In this document: positions 43,498-52,714 of the stretch, one piece after another
Layout: every line of letters starts with the position of its first letter
How positions within the stretch are numbered: the first letter of the stretch is position 1
Assembly: GCF_004361815.1 (NCBI RefSeq)
Contig: NZ_SNWA01000002.1
Span: 992,001 to 1,056,000, forward strand
Direction: 5' to 3'
From: Paraburkholderia sp. BL10I2N1
Lineage (GTDB): Bacteria > Pseudomonadota > Gammaproteobacteria > Burkholderiales > Burkholderiaceae
DNA: 64,000 nucleotides
Position numbers and translations under genes: made by a program
The notes under the pieces: generated by a model
What the model was told of the DNA's origin: nothing
What the model saw: the letters and a program-made list of their open reading frames with translations, nothing else
The model's database searches: none

Positions 43498-44169
43498 CCT
43501 TCGCCTCGCAATTCGTAAACGGTACATAATCGAGCGCCCGATTGTCGACGATTCTACTTACATCGGCGGACGTCGCCTTTATGGCCGACTACTGCCCGAT
43601 GCGGTCGGCCGAAGACCGGCAGCCGACCGAGTCCGGTCGGACGCCCCTCCGCCGCGAACTTCGGTAGTCGGCCCTAGCCGCACCTTCGCCTCGCAAGAAA
43701 TCACCCGCTCGCGGTCCACGCTTGCCACCCCGAACCGCCGGTTGGCACGTGAACGCTCATCCACCTCGCGGGCCGGCTGAAAGCGCTGCTCGGGCTGGGG
43801 TCTAGCGCGTTTGCCTGTACTGGAAACGCGAACAGCTCAACCTTTTCCGCACCTTGCCGATATAACACTCGAACGCAGGGTTGAGTTGGACAGACGCGAC
43901 ACTTGCCGGAGCGGCGAGTAGACAAGGACAGTTGCCTGCGAAACGCCGCTCGCCGAACGGGCGAGCGACGCCGGGCACGCTTCGAAGACGACCCTTCCCG
44001 ATCAAAGACCCTTCCACCCCATTGCGCGCATGCCAGCACGACACGGAAAGCAGCCACAGGAACCGGCAGTCGGTCCCCAGGCAAAACCTATCAGGTCGTC
44101 AAGGTTACGGGCATGGGTCAACGTGCAATCCCCCAATTCCGGTGCCTCAGGAGGGCACGCTTCACGATC
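43498..44169. other. Gene-free stretch with a dispersed-type palindromic repeat
   Basis: 672 bp divergent between the binding-fold protein and the NHL-repeat protein. Apart from the nested palindromes at 43583-43673 I see no gene. A GGAGGG at 44149-44154 is too far from the ATG at 44170 to be an ideal ribosome-binding site for it. Confidence 0.45.
43583..43673. repeat. Nested palindromic intergenic repeat (REP/BIME-like)
   Basis: Outer arms GGCCGACTAC (43583-43592) and GTAGTCGGCC (43664-43673) are perfect. Inside, GGTCGGC (43603-43609) pairs with GCCGACC (43622-43628), and CCGACCG-AGTC-CGGTCGG (43623-43640) offers an alternative stem. The whole 91-nt unit can fold into a cruciform and resembles extragenic palindromic repeats dispersed in Burkholderiales genomes. 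Only one copy lies in this window. Confidence 0.5.
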
Positions 44170-46083
44170 ATGAAACGAATCTATGCCACGTTCCTCACCG
44201 CACTGCTGGCCGCTACGCTTGCACCGGAGTGCCAGGGACAGTACGCCACCGACTGGGTGGCCAACACGTTTGGGACCAACGCTACCCGCGTGGGTAGCGT
44301 CGCGCGCTCCATGTGGATAGCGCCCGAGGGCGTCATCTACACGGCTTCGATGTGGGACGAAAACGAAGGTGGTGTCGCGATATATCAGAACGGCCAAAGC
44401 CTGGGGTCCATAGGAGGTCACGGCGAGTTCCAGGGCAGCGCCATCACGGGTAATGCAACTTCGATTTTCGCCGCTCTGCATTTTAATTCTACTTATGGCA
44501 GCGGCACGGTAGCGCGGTACAACCGAACCACCCAAACTCGCGACTTTCTCATCTCGGTCAGCGCGACAACGACTGAGCAGCGGGCTGATGTCATCACGGG
44601 ACTCGCGACGTCAGGCTCGCTCCTTTATGTGAGCGACTTTCCTGGAAATCGCGTCCGCGTCTACACGACCGACGGCGTCTGGCGGCAGGATATCGCTGTC
44701 TCATACCCTGGCGCGCTCGCGGTGGACAGCGCAGGAAACATCTGGGTTGCACAGAAAAGTGCGGGCGCGATCCTCGAATTCAATCCGGCCGGCGTGCTCG
44801 TAAGCACCATTCAGATGTCTGTCGCCGCTCGACCGTCCTCACTGTATTTCGATTCGTCGACCGGGTGTCTCATGATCGGCGACGAGGGCCCCGACATGAA
44901 CATCAAGATCTATAACGTCTTGGGCATTCCATTTTCGGTCAGTACATTTGGCATTCAGGGGGGATATCTCGATACGACAACGGGAATCAAAGGCCAGGTT
45001 GGCGATAAGCGTTTTACCCGCGTCACCGGCATCGGCAAAGATGCCGCCGGCAACCTGTACGTGCTCAACAACCCGTGGGGCGGAAGCTGGGACCTCGGCC
45101 GCGACGGCGGCACCGACATTCACTCCTACAGCATTTCCGGCCACCTGCAATGGACGCTTCAGTCTCTCAACTTCGAGGGGAGCGCCGCTCCGGACCCGAG
45201 CACTGACGGCACGTACTTTTATGGAGGTACCAACGTATACACCGGCACCGCTGGGGGACGTTTCGTAGCGAACACTGTCGATCCGATCGACTATCCATCC
45301 GATCCACGTGTCAACATCAACGATCGCTCACGGGATGAGCACTTCGGTCAACTTGCCACCGCCGGCGCCAACCGGATCCTCGTGGCGTCCGGCCAGAATC
45401 CCGATACCTTTTACTTCTTCCACTTCAATGCTCCGAATGGCTACATCGCAATCCCGGACGCCACGCTTCCGGGTACGGCGTTCAATACGACCGCACCGGT
45501 CAGGGACGGATTCTGCCTCGACAGCAAAGGGGACGTCTGGGCCGGTTTGGACAAGACGAATGCCATCTGGCACTATCCGCTGACCGGCTTCGATGCCAAC
45601 GGTCAGCCGAGTTGGGGAGCAGGGATTGCAACGCCCATTCCGGGCACGATCACGCCATTGACGCGGATCATCTACCTGCCTGAAAGCGACACGATGATCC
45701 TGGCACAGGGAACTGTCGGGAGCACGGACTGGACGTCGATCGGAACGCGGATCGAGGTGTATCACGGCTGGCTCGCAGGCAACACAACTGTTCCCAATCC
45801 GGTGATCAACCTCACCAGCGCCAATCCCAAGTCGATTACGGCAGCCGGCAACTATCTCTTCGTCGGATACGTACACACCGTGCCCAACATCGATGCCTTC
45901 AATCTGACCACAGGCAGCCTGGACACCACGTTGATCAACAGCAACCCCAACACCGTGTACGTCGGCAATGACGTGGATTCGATGTACGGCCTGAGATCGT
46001 ACCGTCGATCGACCGGGGAGTATGTGATCACGAAGGACAACTACAACGGGACCAGCGTCATCATTTATCGCTGGACACCCTGA
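44170..46083 (+). CDS. secreted NHL/SMP-30-type beta-propeller protein
   Basis: 637 residues from ATG 44170; the frame is open to 43903 but that part has no coding character. A signal peptide (MKRIYATFLTALLAATLAPECQGQ) precedes repeated NHL-like blades: GLATSGSLLYVSDFPGNRVRVYTTDG, ALAVDSAGNIWVAQKSAGAILEFNPAG, GIGKDAAGNLYVLNN and GFCLDSKGDVWAGLD. Such propellers bind ligands or act as hydrolase/lyase scaffolds outside the cell. Function unknown. It is a single-gene unit followed by a hairpin and then an insertion sequence. Confidence 0.8.
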   Translation: MKRIYATFLTALLAATLAPECQGQYATDWVANTFGTNATRVGSVARSMWIAPEGVIYTASMWDENEGGVAIYQNGQSLGSIGGHGEFQGSAITGNATSIFAALHFNSTYGSGTVARYNRTTQTRDFLISVSATTTEQRADVITGLATSGSLLYVSDFPGNRVRVYTTDGVWRQDIAVSYPGALAVDSAGNIWVAQKSAGAILEFNPAGVLVSTIQMSVAARPSSLYFDSSTGCLMIGDEGPDMNIKIYNVLGIPFSVSTFGIQGGYLDTTTGIKGQVGDKRFTRVTGIGKDAAGNLYVLNNPWGGSWDLGRDGGTDIHSYSISGHLQWTLQSLNFEGSAAPDPSTDGTYFYGGTNVYTGTAGGRFVANTVDPIDYPSDPRVNINDRSRDEHFGQLATAGANRILVASGQNPDTFYFFHFNAPNGYIAIPDATLPGTAFNTTAPVRDGFCLDSKGDVWAGLDKTNAIWHYPLTGFDANGQPSWGAGIATPIPGTITPLTRIIYLPESDTMILAQGTVGSTDWTSIGTRIEVYHGWLAGNTTVPNPVINLTSANPKSITAAGNYLFVGYVHTVPNIDAFNLTTGSLDTTLINSNPNTVYVGNDVDSMYGLRSYRRSTGEYVITKDNYNGTSVIIYRWTP

Positions 46084-46089
46084 TCAACA

Positions 46090-46120
46090 GTGCTCGCCGC
46101 GGCTACGCCCCGGCGAGCAC
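46090..46120 (+). terminator. Hairpin after the NHL-repeat gene
   Basis: GTGCTCGCCG (46090-46099) and CGGCGAGCAC (46111-46120) form a perfect 10-bp stem with an 11-nt loop, 6 nt after the stop codon. A T-run (46135-46141) follows 14 nt later, so termination is plausible but not canonical. Confidence 0.5.
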
Positions 46121-46193
46121 CTCACGTCATGTCGATTTTTTGACGTTGTTTACTTCGTCCGCCCTGAATAAAGCGTTTTGTCCGTCGTCGGCG

Positions 46194-47522
46194 TCAAACG
46201 GCGGGCGTTGTCTGATCGATAGAAATGAACCACGCGACAAGAACGAGGGCGCAAAAAAGCCGCAGCTTCCTGAGGATCATCCGCAGGTTGTGGCCAGCGC
46301 CGCACAGCACCGCGTGCATCGCGTCGCCGAGCGTACCTTTTAGCCAGTTCCGGTCGAGCTTTCCGTCCGTTTTCATGTGGCCGATCGCTGGCTCGATCGC
46401 ACTGCGCCGTCGGATCATTGCCCGCAATCCCCGCGTAATGCCGCGCCGCAGCCCTGGGTGGTAGATCTTCACCCCTTCGATGTCCACGCCCTTGTAGCCA
46501 CGGTCGACGACGGCGATTTCTGGCGTGACGTCGCTCAGGATCGCTGCCTGCTCCAGTGCTTCTGCCAGGGTGTGGCCATCGTACGGATTGCCCGGCATCG
46601 AGCGCATCCCAACGACCAGGCCTTCCTTGTGCGTTGTCGTGATCGACACCTTCACGCCGAACTCGTAGGGCGTATGCGCCTTGCCTTTGGCCAGACACTC
46701 AACTTCGGGCGCGTGCAGTGCGTAGAGCTTGTTTTTGTCCTTCGGCTTTTGCGACAGGATGCGCTTTGTGCGCCCAACCAGTTCCTGCAGAATCACGCGA
46801 CTTCCTTCGGATACCGAATCTATCTGCCTCTCCACGTCACGCATCACCCGACCCACACGCGAGCGCAGCGTACGCAACACTTTCTTCATGCGCTTCTACT
46901 GCTTCGCATGTGCGTAACGGCCAATCTGACGCGCCAGGTGCGGCGCCTCGCGGTTGTAGTTCTGCCGCAGCTTCAGGCCGTGGCGCGCTGCAGCCTTCAC
47001 CAGATGTTCGCGACACCGCTCGAGCAGGCGTGAATCCGTCGGGTGCGCGACCTCCTTTTGCATGACAGTAGTGTCTACGATCACGCGCTTGACGCTCGCA
47101 GCCCTGATCACGCCCGCCCTTTTGGCTGCGTCGATCGTTTCGGCCAGCAACTCCTCAACGCCGGCTTCGCCCAGCCGCTTGCGCCAGCGCGTCAGGCTCG
47201 ATGGATCGATTGGCGGTTCGGTCTGCAGGTGCGTTTCGCCGGTGAACACTTGCCAATACGGGTTTTCCACCCATTGCCAGACGACCTCTTCGTCAGACAG
47301 GTCAAATGCGTGCTGCAGATACAGCAGACCGGCGATCAGCCTGGGCGATGTCGCCGGTCGCCCCTTGCGCGACACGAAGCTTTCGCTCATCGCGACGCCC
47401 AGCCGATTCCAGTTGATCAGGTCAGCCAGCCGTACCAGCGGATGTTTCAGATTGATCTGTTCACGCAGCGGCTGCCGGAAGAAATCTCCTTCTTTCACAG
47501 GCGTCTTGGGACCCATCCGCAC
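46194..47522 (-). pseudogene. IS5-family transposase interrupted by an amber stop
   Basis: Two frames in the same phase, 47522-46896 (208 residues) and 46889-46194, are separated only by a TAG after ...RYAHAKQ, with KRMKKVLRTLRSR resuming at once. The first half holds the N-terminal DUF772-like domain (FFRQPLREQINLKHPLVRLADLINW) and the first catalytic Asp (VIVDTTVMQKEVAHPTDS). The second holds AVVDRGYKG and RRRSAIEPAIGHMK with the other Asp and Glu. One base change would restore a ~443-residue enzyme. Terminal inverted repeats could not be found. The element lies against the dihydroxyacetone-kinase fragment. Confidence 0.85.
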
Positions 47523-47599
47523 CTCATCAGAATTTGCAGGATTCTCACGTTAATGTGCCAGGTTCCTGCAAATCTCACAACACCATTTCGGCCTCAAAG

Positions 47600-47920
47600 C
47601 CCCGCTGCACGAGGCTCGCCGAATTGTTCAGGCTCGACGAGCTAGGTGGGGCAAAGCCAGGAGATCGCACGATGCTTGATGCCCTTGTGCCCGCAATCGA
47701 GGCTTTTGAAGGCGGCTTAAAGTCCGGCCCGGATGCTCCCGGAGCGTGGGTGGCTGCGGTCACCGCAGCGGAGTCTGGCGCTCAGAACACGGCGCAAATG
47801 TCGCCCCGCGCAGGTCGGGCCAGTTACCTTGGAGCGCGTGCGCTCGGCTCACCCGATGGAGGGGCGGTCGCCGTTGCCTGCTGGCTGCGTGCGTTAAAGC
47901 CGCACATCACGTCCCGTTAG
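47600..47920 (+). pseudogene. dihydroxyacetone kinase, DhaL/DAK2 C-terminal fragment
   Basis: LGGAKPGDRTMLDALVPAIEAFE followed by AAESGAQNTAQMSPRAGRASYLGARALGSPDGGAVAVACWLRAL is the ADP-binding DAK2 domain end, including the GDRTMLDAL metal-site segment. The N-terminal kinase domain is absent, and upstream sequence is insertion-sequence DNA, so the gene was truncated from its 5' side. It lies just before a triosephosphate isomerase fragment, an order known from erythritol/tetritol-type catabolic loci. Confidence 0.85.
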
Positions 47921-47986
47921 TCAGTTGCGGGCGAGAAGCGATGCGTCGGATTGACTCTCAACCTCATCGCTTCGCTCTTTTCCGGT

Positions 47987-48203
47987 CGTTTCATTCGCCA
48001 GGTACTCCAAAGACGGGCAGAGGCGCTCGCGAACATCTCCATCCTTGTACGGAGGCAGCGTGAAACCAGCGACAGCATCGGAACTGTTTGCACAAGGTGA
48101 CGTTGATGGCGCACTGGTAGGCGACGCTTCGCTCGACGCGGGACAGTTTCTCGACATCATCCGTTCGGCAGCCAGTCAGGCTGTAGCGTCGCTGCAGAAG
48201 TAA
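47987..48203 (+). pseudogene. tpiA: triosephosphate isomerase, C-terminal fragment with frameshift
   Basis: [20 protein letters not shown] is followed, after an extra base near 48046-48047, by [41 protein letters not shown] and a stop at 48201-48203. YGGSVKP and DGALVGxASL are the phosphate-binding loops of triosephosphate isomerase. The first ~170 residues, including the catalytic His and Glu, are missing. It is too short to be listed as a normal gene and is clearly a relic. Confidence 0.8.
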
Positions 48204-48760
48204 CCCTATCACCCGGTCAGGGTAAAGCTCATTCCTCTATCGGCTACCGGCAGACTGCTGTCGGTAGCCAATGAGGCTGCCTCGGCCATTGACGCGACTC
48301 CATTTCAAATGACTATCAATCAGGATACACAATTCTCGATGCACTTCCCCACGCCATCGATGCAGTCTGAGTGCCACGCAATCACCCAATTTAGTCACGG
48401 CCGCAATGTTGGCAATGACAATGGATTTCGAATAATTGAATGATATTATTATTTTAATAAATGTTCGTTGATATAGCTTCAATATTGATCTGATTACCGA
48501 AGCCTTCGGCCTTTGAGTTTCGTGCAGGAGGCGAGCCATTTCGGCGGTCGGACGAGATCGTCACGGCCCGTGCACCGGACCCATTCCGCGCAGGCTGCTG
48601 CCCCCAAAGCGGGCGTTTCGCTTTGCCGCCTTTCAGTGCCGAAGATAACGTCAAAGTAATCTCCGCGTTAGCGTGCGTTAAGTCTGCTTACGTATGCTGG
48701 TAGTCACTTGTTGCGAACAGGGCTGTTCGCGGCAGTGACCAGAAAACAAGGAGAAACACC
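48204..48760. other. Gene-free AT-rich stretch with a hairpin
   Basis: 557 bp without a recognised gene. GGCTACCG (48242-48249) pairs with CGGTAGCC (48262-48269), a hairpin after the tpiA relic. A strongly AT-rich block (about 48425-48475) may hold a promoter for the DUF4148 gene or be old insertion-sequence flank. Confidence 0.45.
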
Positions 48761-49012
48761 GTGAAGTCCATACTGCAGATTGCCGTCACCGTCATGCTGG
48801 CGGTACCGGTCGCTTCGTTCGCTCAGCAACCGAACGAGCCACTTACCCGTGCTCAGGTGCGCGCCGAACTGGCCCAGGTCGTCAAGGCCGGATACAACCC
48901 GGGAAGACGGGACATTGGCAAATATCCCGCCGATATCCAGGCGGCCGAAGCTCGCATCGCGACGCAGCACGGGATGGTGGGGACGATCATGCCCGGCAAC
49001 GAATCGAGGTAG
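48761..49012 (+). CDS. DUF4148 domain secreted protein
   Basis: 83 residues starting at GTG 48761, with AAGGAGAAACACC upstream. The signal peptide ends at SFAQQ, then TRAQVRAELAQVVKAGYNPGRRDIGKYPADIQAAEARIA matches DUF4148. It is a paralog of the protein at 34126-34410, shorter at the C-terminus. Function unknown. Confidence 0.9.
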   Translation: MKSILQIAVTVMLAVPVASFAQQPNEPLTRAQVRAELAQVVKAGYNPGRRDIGKYPADIQAAEARIATQHGMVGTIMPGNESR

Positions 49013-49768
49013 GCGTGGGTCATTCGCGCGAACCCCAGCCATCCCAGCCGAGCGGGGGCCTGCTCCTCGATGCCAAAGAGAGCAAGGCGTAGCGCGACGC
49101 GGACCGGCGCGACCGCGAACCGTCGCACCGCCCTGAAGTACTCGGCAAACACAAGCATCAGCACGATCGCAAGCGGGCATGCCGACGAACCCGCACGTCG
49201 TATCGATCGTGCAGAGGGCACCATAGACGCTGCATTAGCAATACATAAGTAGTTTCCCGTAATCTTCAACCACGCTCCGCGCTTCCACAGGGATCCAGCC
49301 TCCCCGTCACCTTGCATTCCAATAACATTGCATTTCAGCTCTGGCCCGAGATTCCTCGTTTCTTCAAAAGATTGCTAAAGAATGCGAACCGACTGGCGCT
49401 GTTCTGCTCCTCGCTCGCACAGGAAGAACCGGCCGTCGAAATAGCTCGCCGCTCACACGAAACCTGACAGCCTGGAAGTTTCGGCAATGAAATTTACATT
49501 ACGTTAATAATACAACGATAAACAAACACTTATCGTAATCATAATATTATTTAACTATCCGTAATATATGGTCATTGTCAAGATTGCAGCGTGATTAAGT
49601 TACGTGGCACGGATCTGAATCGACTGGAAGGCAATCTTTCTGGAAATTGACGTGATTCCACGCGAATGCGCGGGCCGTATTTAATCGCGCCCTGTGCAAC
49701 CGAATGACGAATCGCGCTGTTTAAAACCAGGCAAGACTGGCGAATAACAGTATATACAAGGAGACGTT
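49013..49768. other. Long leader region of the porin gene
   Basis: 756 bp with no gene that I can support. The last 300 bp are AT-rich. ACGATAA (49515-49521) and TTATCGT (49530-49536) form a 7-bp inverted repeat with an 8-bp centre inside this block, an operator-like dyad. A long, AT-rich leader suits a highly expressed, regulated porin. Confidence 0.45.
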
Positions 49769-50914
49769 GTGGGAAGCATAAAGTATCATGCTTGTGCACT
49801 TACTTTCTTCGCGGCGGCTTCAGGAGCTAGTGCACAGAGCAGCGTTACGCTTTACGGATCGATCGATGAAGCCCTCGCGTATTACAACAATACCGGACAC
49901 GCTTCGGTACTCCAGCTGCAAAATGCCGCTTTCCAGTCAAGCTACTGGGGACTGCAGGGCAACGAGGATCTCGGCGGTGAACTGAAAGCGATTTTTGCTC
50001 TGGAAAGCGGCTTCGACGTCACTTCCGGGCAGCTTCAGAACGGCGGCCGTCTATTCGGGCGCAAGGCGTATGTCGGTCTGGCGAGCAGCGGACTGGGCAC
50101 CGTGACGCTGGGGAGGCAATACGATCCGACGGTCGATCTGGTTCAAGGCATCACGGCCGACAGTTACGGTCCCGCTTTCGCGACGCCTGGCGATGCCGAC
50201 AACAATGACGGAACGGTCTGGATCGACAACGCGATCAAGTACGCGAGCCCGACCTACGCAGGGTTTCAATATGAATTGATGTACGCCCTCGGCGGCGTGG
50301 CGGGTAGCATATCCTCCGGGCACACATACTCGGCGGCGGCACTGTACAACAACGGCGGGCTGAGCCTGGCGGCCGGCTATCTGTTCGCAAAGAACGACGG
50401 CCCCAATGGAGCGGGCTCTGCCGATCTGACGCAGAACAACTCAGTCACCCCGCTTTTCGGCTCTGTGGGCATGGTCGGCTCGCGTCAGATTGCGCAAGTC
50501 GCCGTGCAATACGTCGTCGGTAATCTTACGGCCAACGCGCGCTACAGCAACGCCCAGTACAAGCCCTACCTGAACTACGGCGCTTTCAACCGCACCCAGA
50601 CCTTCAATATCGCCGGCACGTCTTTGGGCTATCAGCTCACGCCTGCCGCGTTGCTGGCCATTGGCTACAACTATACGAAATCGAGCGGCGACTCATCCGC
50701 GACATACCACACCGTTGCCGCAACTTCGTCATACGGCCTGAGCAAGCGCACCACCTTTTACGCCACAGCCGCTTATTCGCATGCGAGCGGTACAACATTC
50801 AGCGCCGATGGAGCGACGCTTGTCCCGGCCGGCGGCACGGTGGGCGACTTGACATCCAGTTCGGGCACGCCGAATCAGGTGGCATTGATCATCGGCATCG
50901 TCCATAAGTTCTAG
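49769..50914 (+). CDS. Gram-negative porin (OmpC family)
   Basis: 381 residues starting at GTG 49769 (CAAGGAGACGTT upstream). The signal peptide (ALTFFAAASGASAQ) is followed by SSVTLYGSIDEALAYYNN, then GLQGNEDLGGELKAIFALESGFD and GRKAYVGLASSGLGTVTLGRQYDP, the conserved porin_4 strands with the loop-3 region. It ends VALIIGIVHKF with the terminal Phe. It forms trimeric channels for small hydrophilic solutes. A secreted beta-propeller gene follows 99 bp later on the same strand. Confidence 0.95.
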   Translation: MGSIKYHACALTFFAAASGASAQSSVTLYGSIDEALAYYNNTGHASVLQLQNAAFQSSYWGLQGNEDLGGELKAIFALESGFDVTSGQLQNGGRLFGRKAYVGLASSGLGTVTLGRQYDPTVDLVQGITADSYGPAFATPGDADNNDGTVWIDNAIKYASPTYAGFQYELMYALGGVAGSISSGHTYSAAALYNNGGLSLAAGYLFAKNDGPNGAGSADLTQNNSVTPLFGSVGMVGSRQIAQVAVQYVVGNLTANARYSNAQYKPYLNYGAFNRTQTFNIAGTSLGYQLTPAALLAIGYNYTKSSGDSSATYHTVAATSSYGLSKRTTFYATAAYSHASGTTFSADGATLVPAGGTVGDLTSSSGTPNQVALIIGIVHKF

Positions 50915-51013
50915 CTGGTCTTGAAACGCCTGCCTTGCGATTTGGAAATCGATTCTTTAAACCGCCGTAAATAATATTACCCGCACAAAACTAAACATTC
51001 GATTGGAGGATAC

Positions 51014-52009
51014 ATGCCATCTTTCTTTAAATTCAGGCGTCTGGTCATTAGCGCGGCAATTGCCGGTCTCTTTTCGTCGGTGGCAGGTGCGCAATCGTCG
51101 CAATACGAATTGATCAAGACGATCGACTTGCCGGGCGCGACGGGCGGCCACGGCGACTGGGTGACATACGATCCCGATACCCAAACCGTCTGGCTCGCGC
51201 AGTCCCCGAACCATAACGTCGTGGTTATCGATGCGAAAACGCTCTCCGTCAGGAGCACGATCTCCGGCGTGGATTCCGGAAACGGCATTGACATCGACCA
51301 GCGCTACGCGTTCGTCACCGACGCCACGACGGGCAAGCTTCTCGTCGTGGACAAGCGAACGTTCAAAACAGTGGCTACCGTCGATAGCGGCGGCAAGACG
51401 CCCGACGGAGTCAACGTCGATACCCGCACCGGCAAGGTTTTCGTGGCCAACGACGACAGCAACAATGTGGCCGTTTTCGACGGCAACACGCCGTTCACGC
51501 GTACGGCCGTCTTCAAGCTCAAACCGGAAGATTCCAAGGACGGGCCAGACGTCGCACTGTATGTCCGGCCCATGGATCGTCTGTACCAACCCGTGGGAGG
51601 CAACGTCGACGTCATCGATCCGAACACGAACAAGATTGTCGCGGTCTGGGACTTCGGCGTGAAGAGCAGCACGAAAGGAGGTGTATACGACGAGAAGACC
51701 CACCATCTGATCTTCGGAACAGGCGACCAGAAGATGCTCGTCGTCGATGCCAGGAGCGGTACGCTGGTGACGACTATCCCCGTGGCCGGCGCCGTCGACC
51801 AGACCGCCATCGATACTGCGCAGCGCCGGGCTTTCCTCGGCGACAAGACGGGCAGCATCGAGGTCGTCGATCTCGATACCAACCAGGTTGTCGATCACCT
51901 CGCCGCCGAGAAAAACGCGCATACGCTTACGGTGGACACGAAAACGCATCGCATTTTCGTGTACCTGAACGCGAGCAACAAAGTGGGGGTCTTCGAACGC
52001 AAGCTGTAA
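51014..52009 (+). CDS. secreted YncE/YVTN-type beta-propeller protein
   Basis: 331 residues with a signal peptide (MPSFFKFRRLVISAAIAGLFSSVAGAQ). Seven YVTN-like blades are visible as repeated [T/V]-x-x-V-[D/A] turns, for example VVIDAKTLSVRSTI, LLVVDKRTFKTVATV, VFVANDDSNNVAVFDGN, MLVVDARSGTLVTTIPV and IEVVDLDTNQVVDHL. The family has periplasmic binding roles, but ligands are mostly unknown. It lies between the porin and an MFS/propeller operon, with a stable hairpin just after its stop. Confidence 0.85.
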   Translation: MPSFFKFRRLVISAAIAGLFSSVAGAQSSQYELIKTIDLPGATGGHGDWVTYDPDTQTVWLAQSPNHNVVVIDAKTLSVRSTISGVDSGNGIDIDQRYAFVTDATTGKLLVVDKRTFKTVATVDSGGKTPDGVNVDTRTGKVFVANDDSNNVAVFDGNTPFTRTAVFKLKPEDSKDGPDVALYVRPMDRLYQPVGGNVDVIDPNTNKIVAVWDFGVKSSTKGGVYDEKTHHLIFGTGDQKMLVVDARSGTLVTTIPVAGAVDQTAIDTAQRRAFLGDKTGSIEVVDLDTNQVVDHLAAEKNAHTLTVDTKTHRIFVYLNASNKVGVFERKL

Positions 52010-52714
52010 CGTCTGACGCAAGCCGGCATGCGGCGATTGCGCCGCATGTCCCCACTATGCAATAAGAAATGCTTATTTAATCATCGAAAGACGATCGCTG
52101 GCATGAAGGGGGCGCATCAGCGATCTCCTAAGGGAGATAGGGTCATGGCATTCGCTGACATATCCACAGTTGGTTCGAGATTACAGAGCCGTTGATTTCG
52201 GTAGCGAATTTCAGTTCACCGCATGCCGTGCGGCCTTTGGCACTGAGCAGAACATGGCGCGCTCCGAACGGTCGCTTCCGAAAAACGCCTGGGACTGGAG
52301 TGACCCGAAGCGGCCTTACGTGCTGGCGTTATCACAATGGCCGTTTCCAAGTGCGGATTCAACCGCTCGTGGAAGCCGGCAAGTCATCGGCCACTGCGGT
52401 CAGTCGCACTCGGTTGCGTCCGACCCTCGACGAGTGACCGCTTGCGAAGGGAGCCAAGGCATCCACCGGTTGAATCCGCAACCCTCTGCCACCACTCGAG
52501 TACGCGAGACATCGTCGTCCCGGGTGAACATCGCTCCTCGCATCAACCACGACGAATTTGAAGGAAATGCGTTCGATATCCATAAGCCCTGTCCCGGAAA
52601 CACCTGGCCTGCGCGCGATACCCATTGGGTTGCACGCTCCTTAACGAACGGTCACGAATCGCTGCGTTATGGCATGCTCCTCTATGAAGCATATCTTTGC
52701 ATGGTGCAACGGCG
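52010..52714. other. Gene-free stretch before the MFS gene
   Basis: About 700 bp. A plus-strand frame covers 52170-52970 but has no family resemblance and overlaps the MFS gene; I do not support it. The terminator-like hairpin at 52027-52048 is listed separately. The MFS promoter is probably within 52450-52700. Confidence 0.45.
52027..52077 (+). terminator. Hairpins after the YncE-type gene
   Basis: CATGCGGCG-ATTG-CGCCGCATG (52027-52048) is a perfect 9-bp stem with a 4-nt loop, 18 nt after the stop codon. A second weak AT stem (AATAAG 52061-52066, CTTATT 52072-52077) follows. There is no clean T-run. Confidence 0.5.

Noticed and set aside
43623..43640. CCGACCG-AGTC-CGGTCGG as a fifth TetR operator
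   Set aside because: The centre is 4 nt instead of 2, it lies within a larger cruciform-type repeat, and it is far from any catabolic gene.
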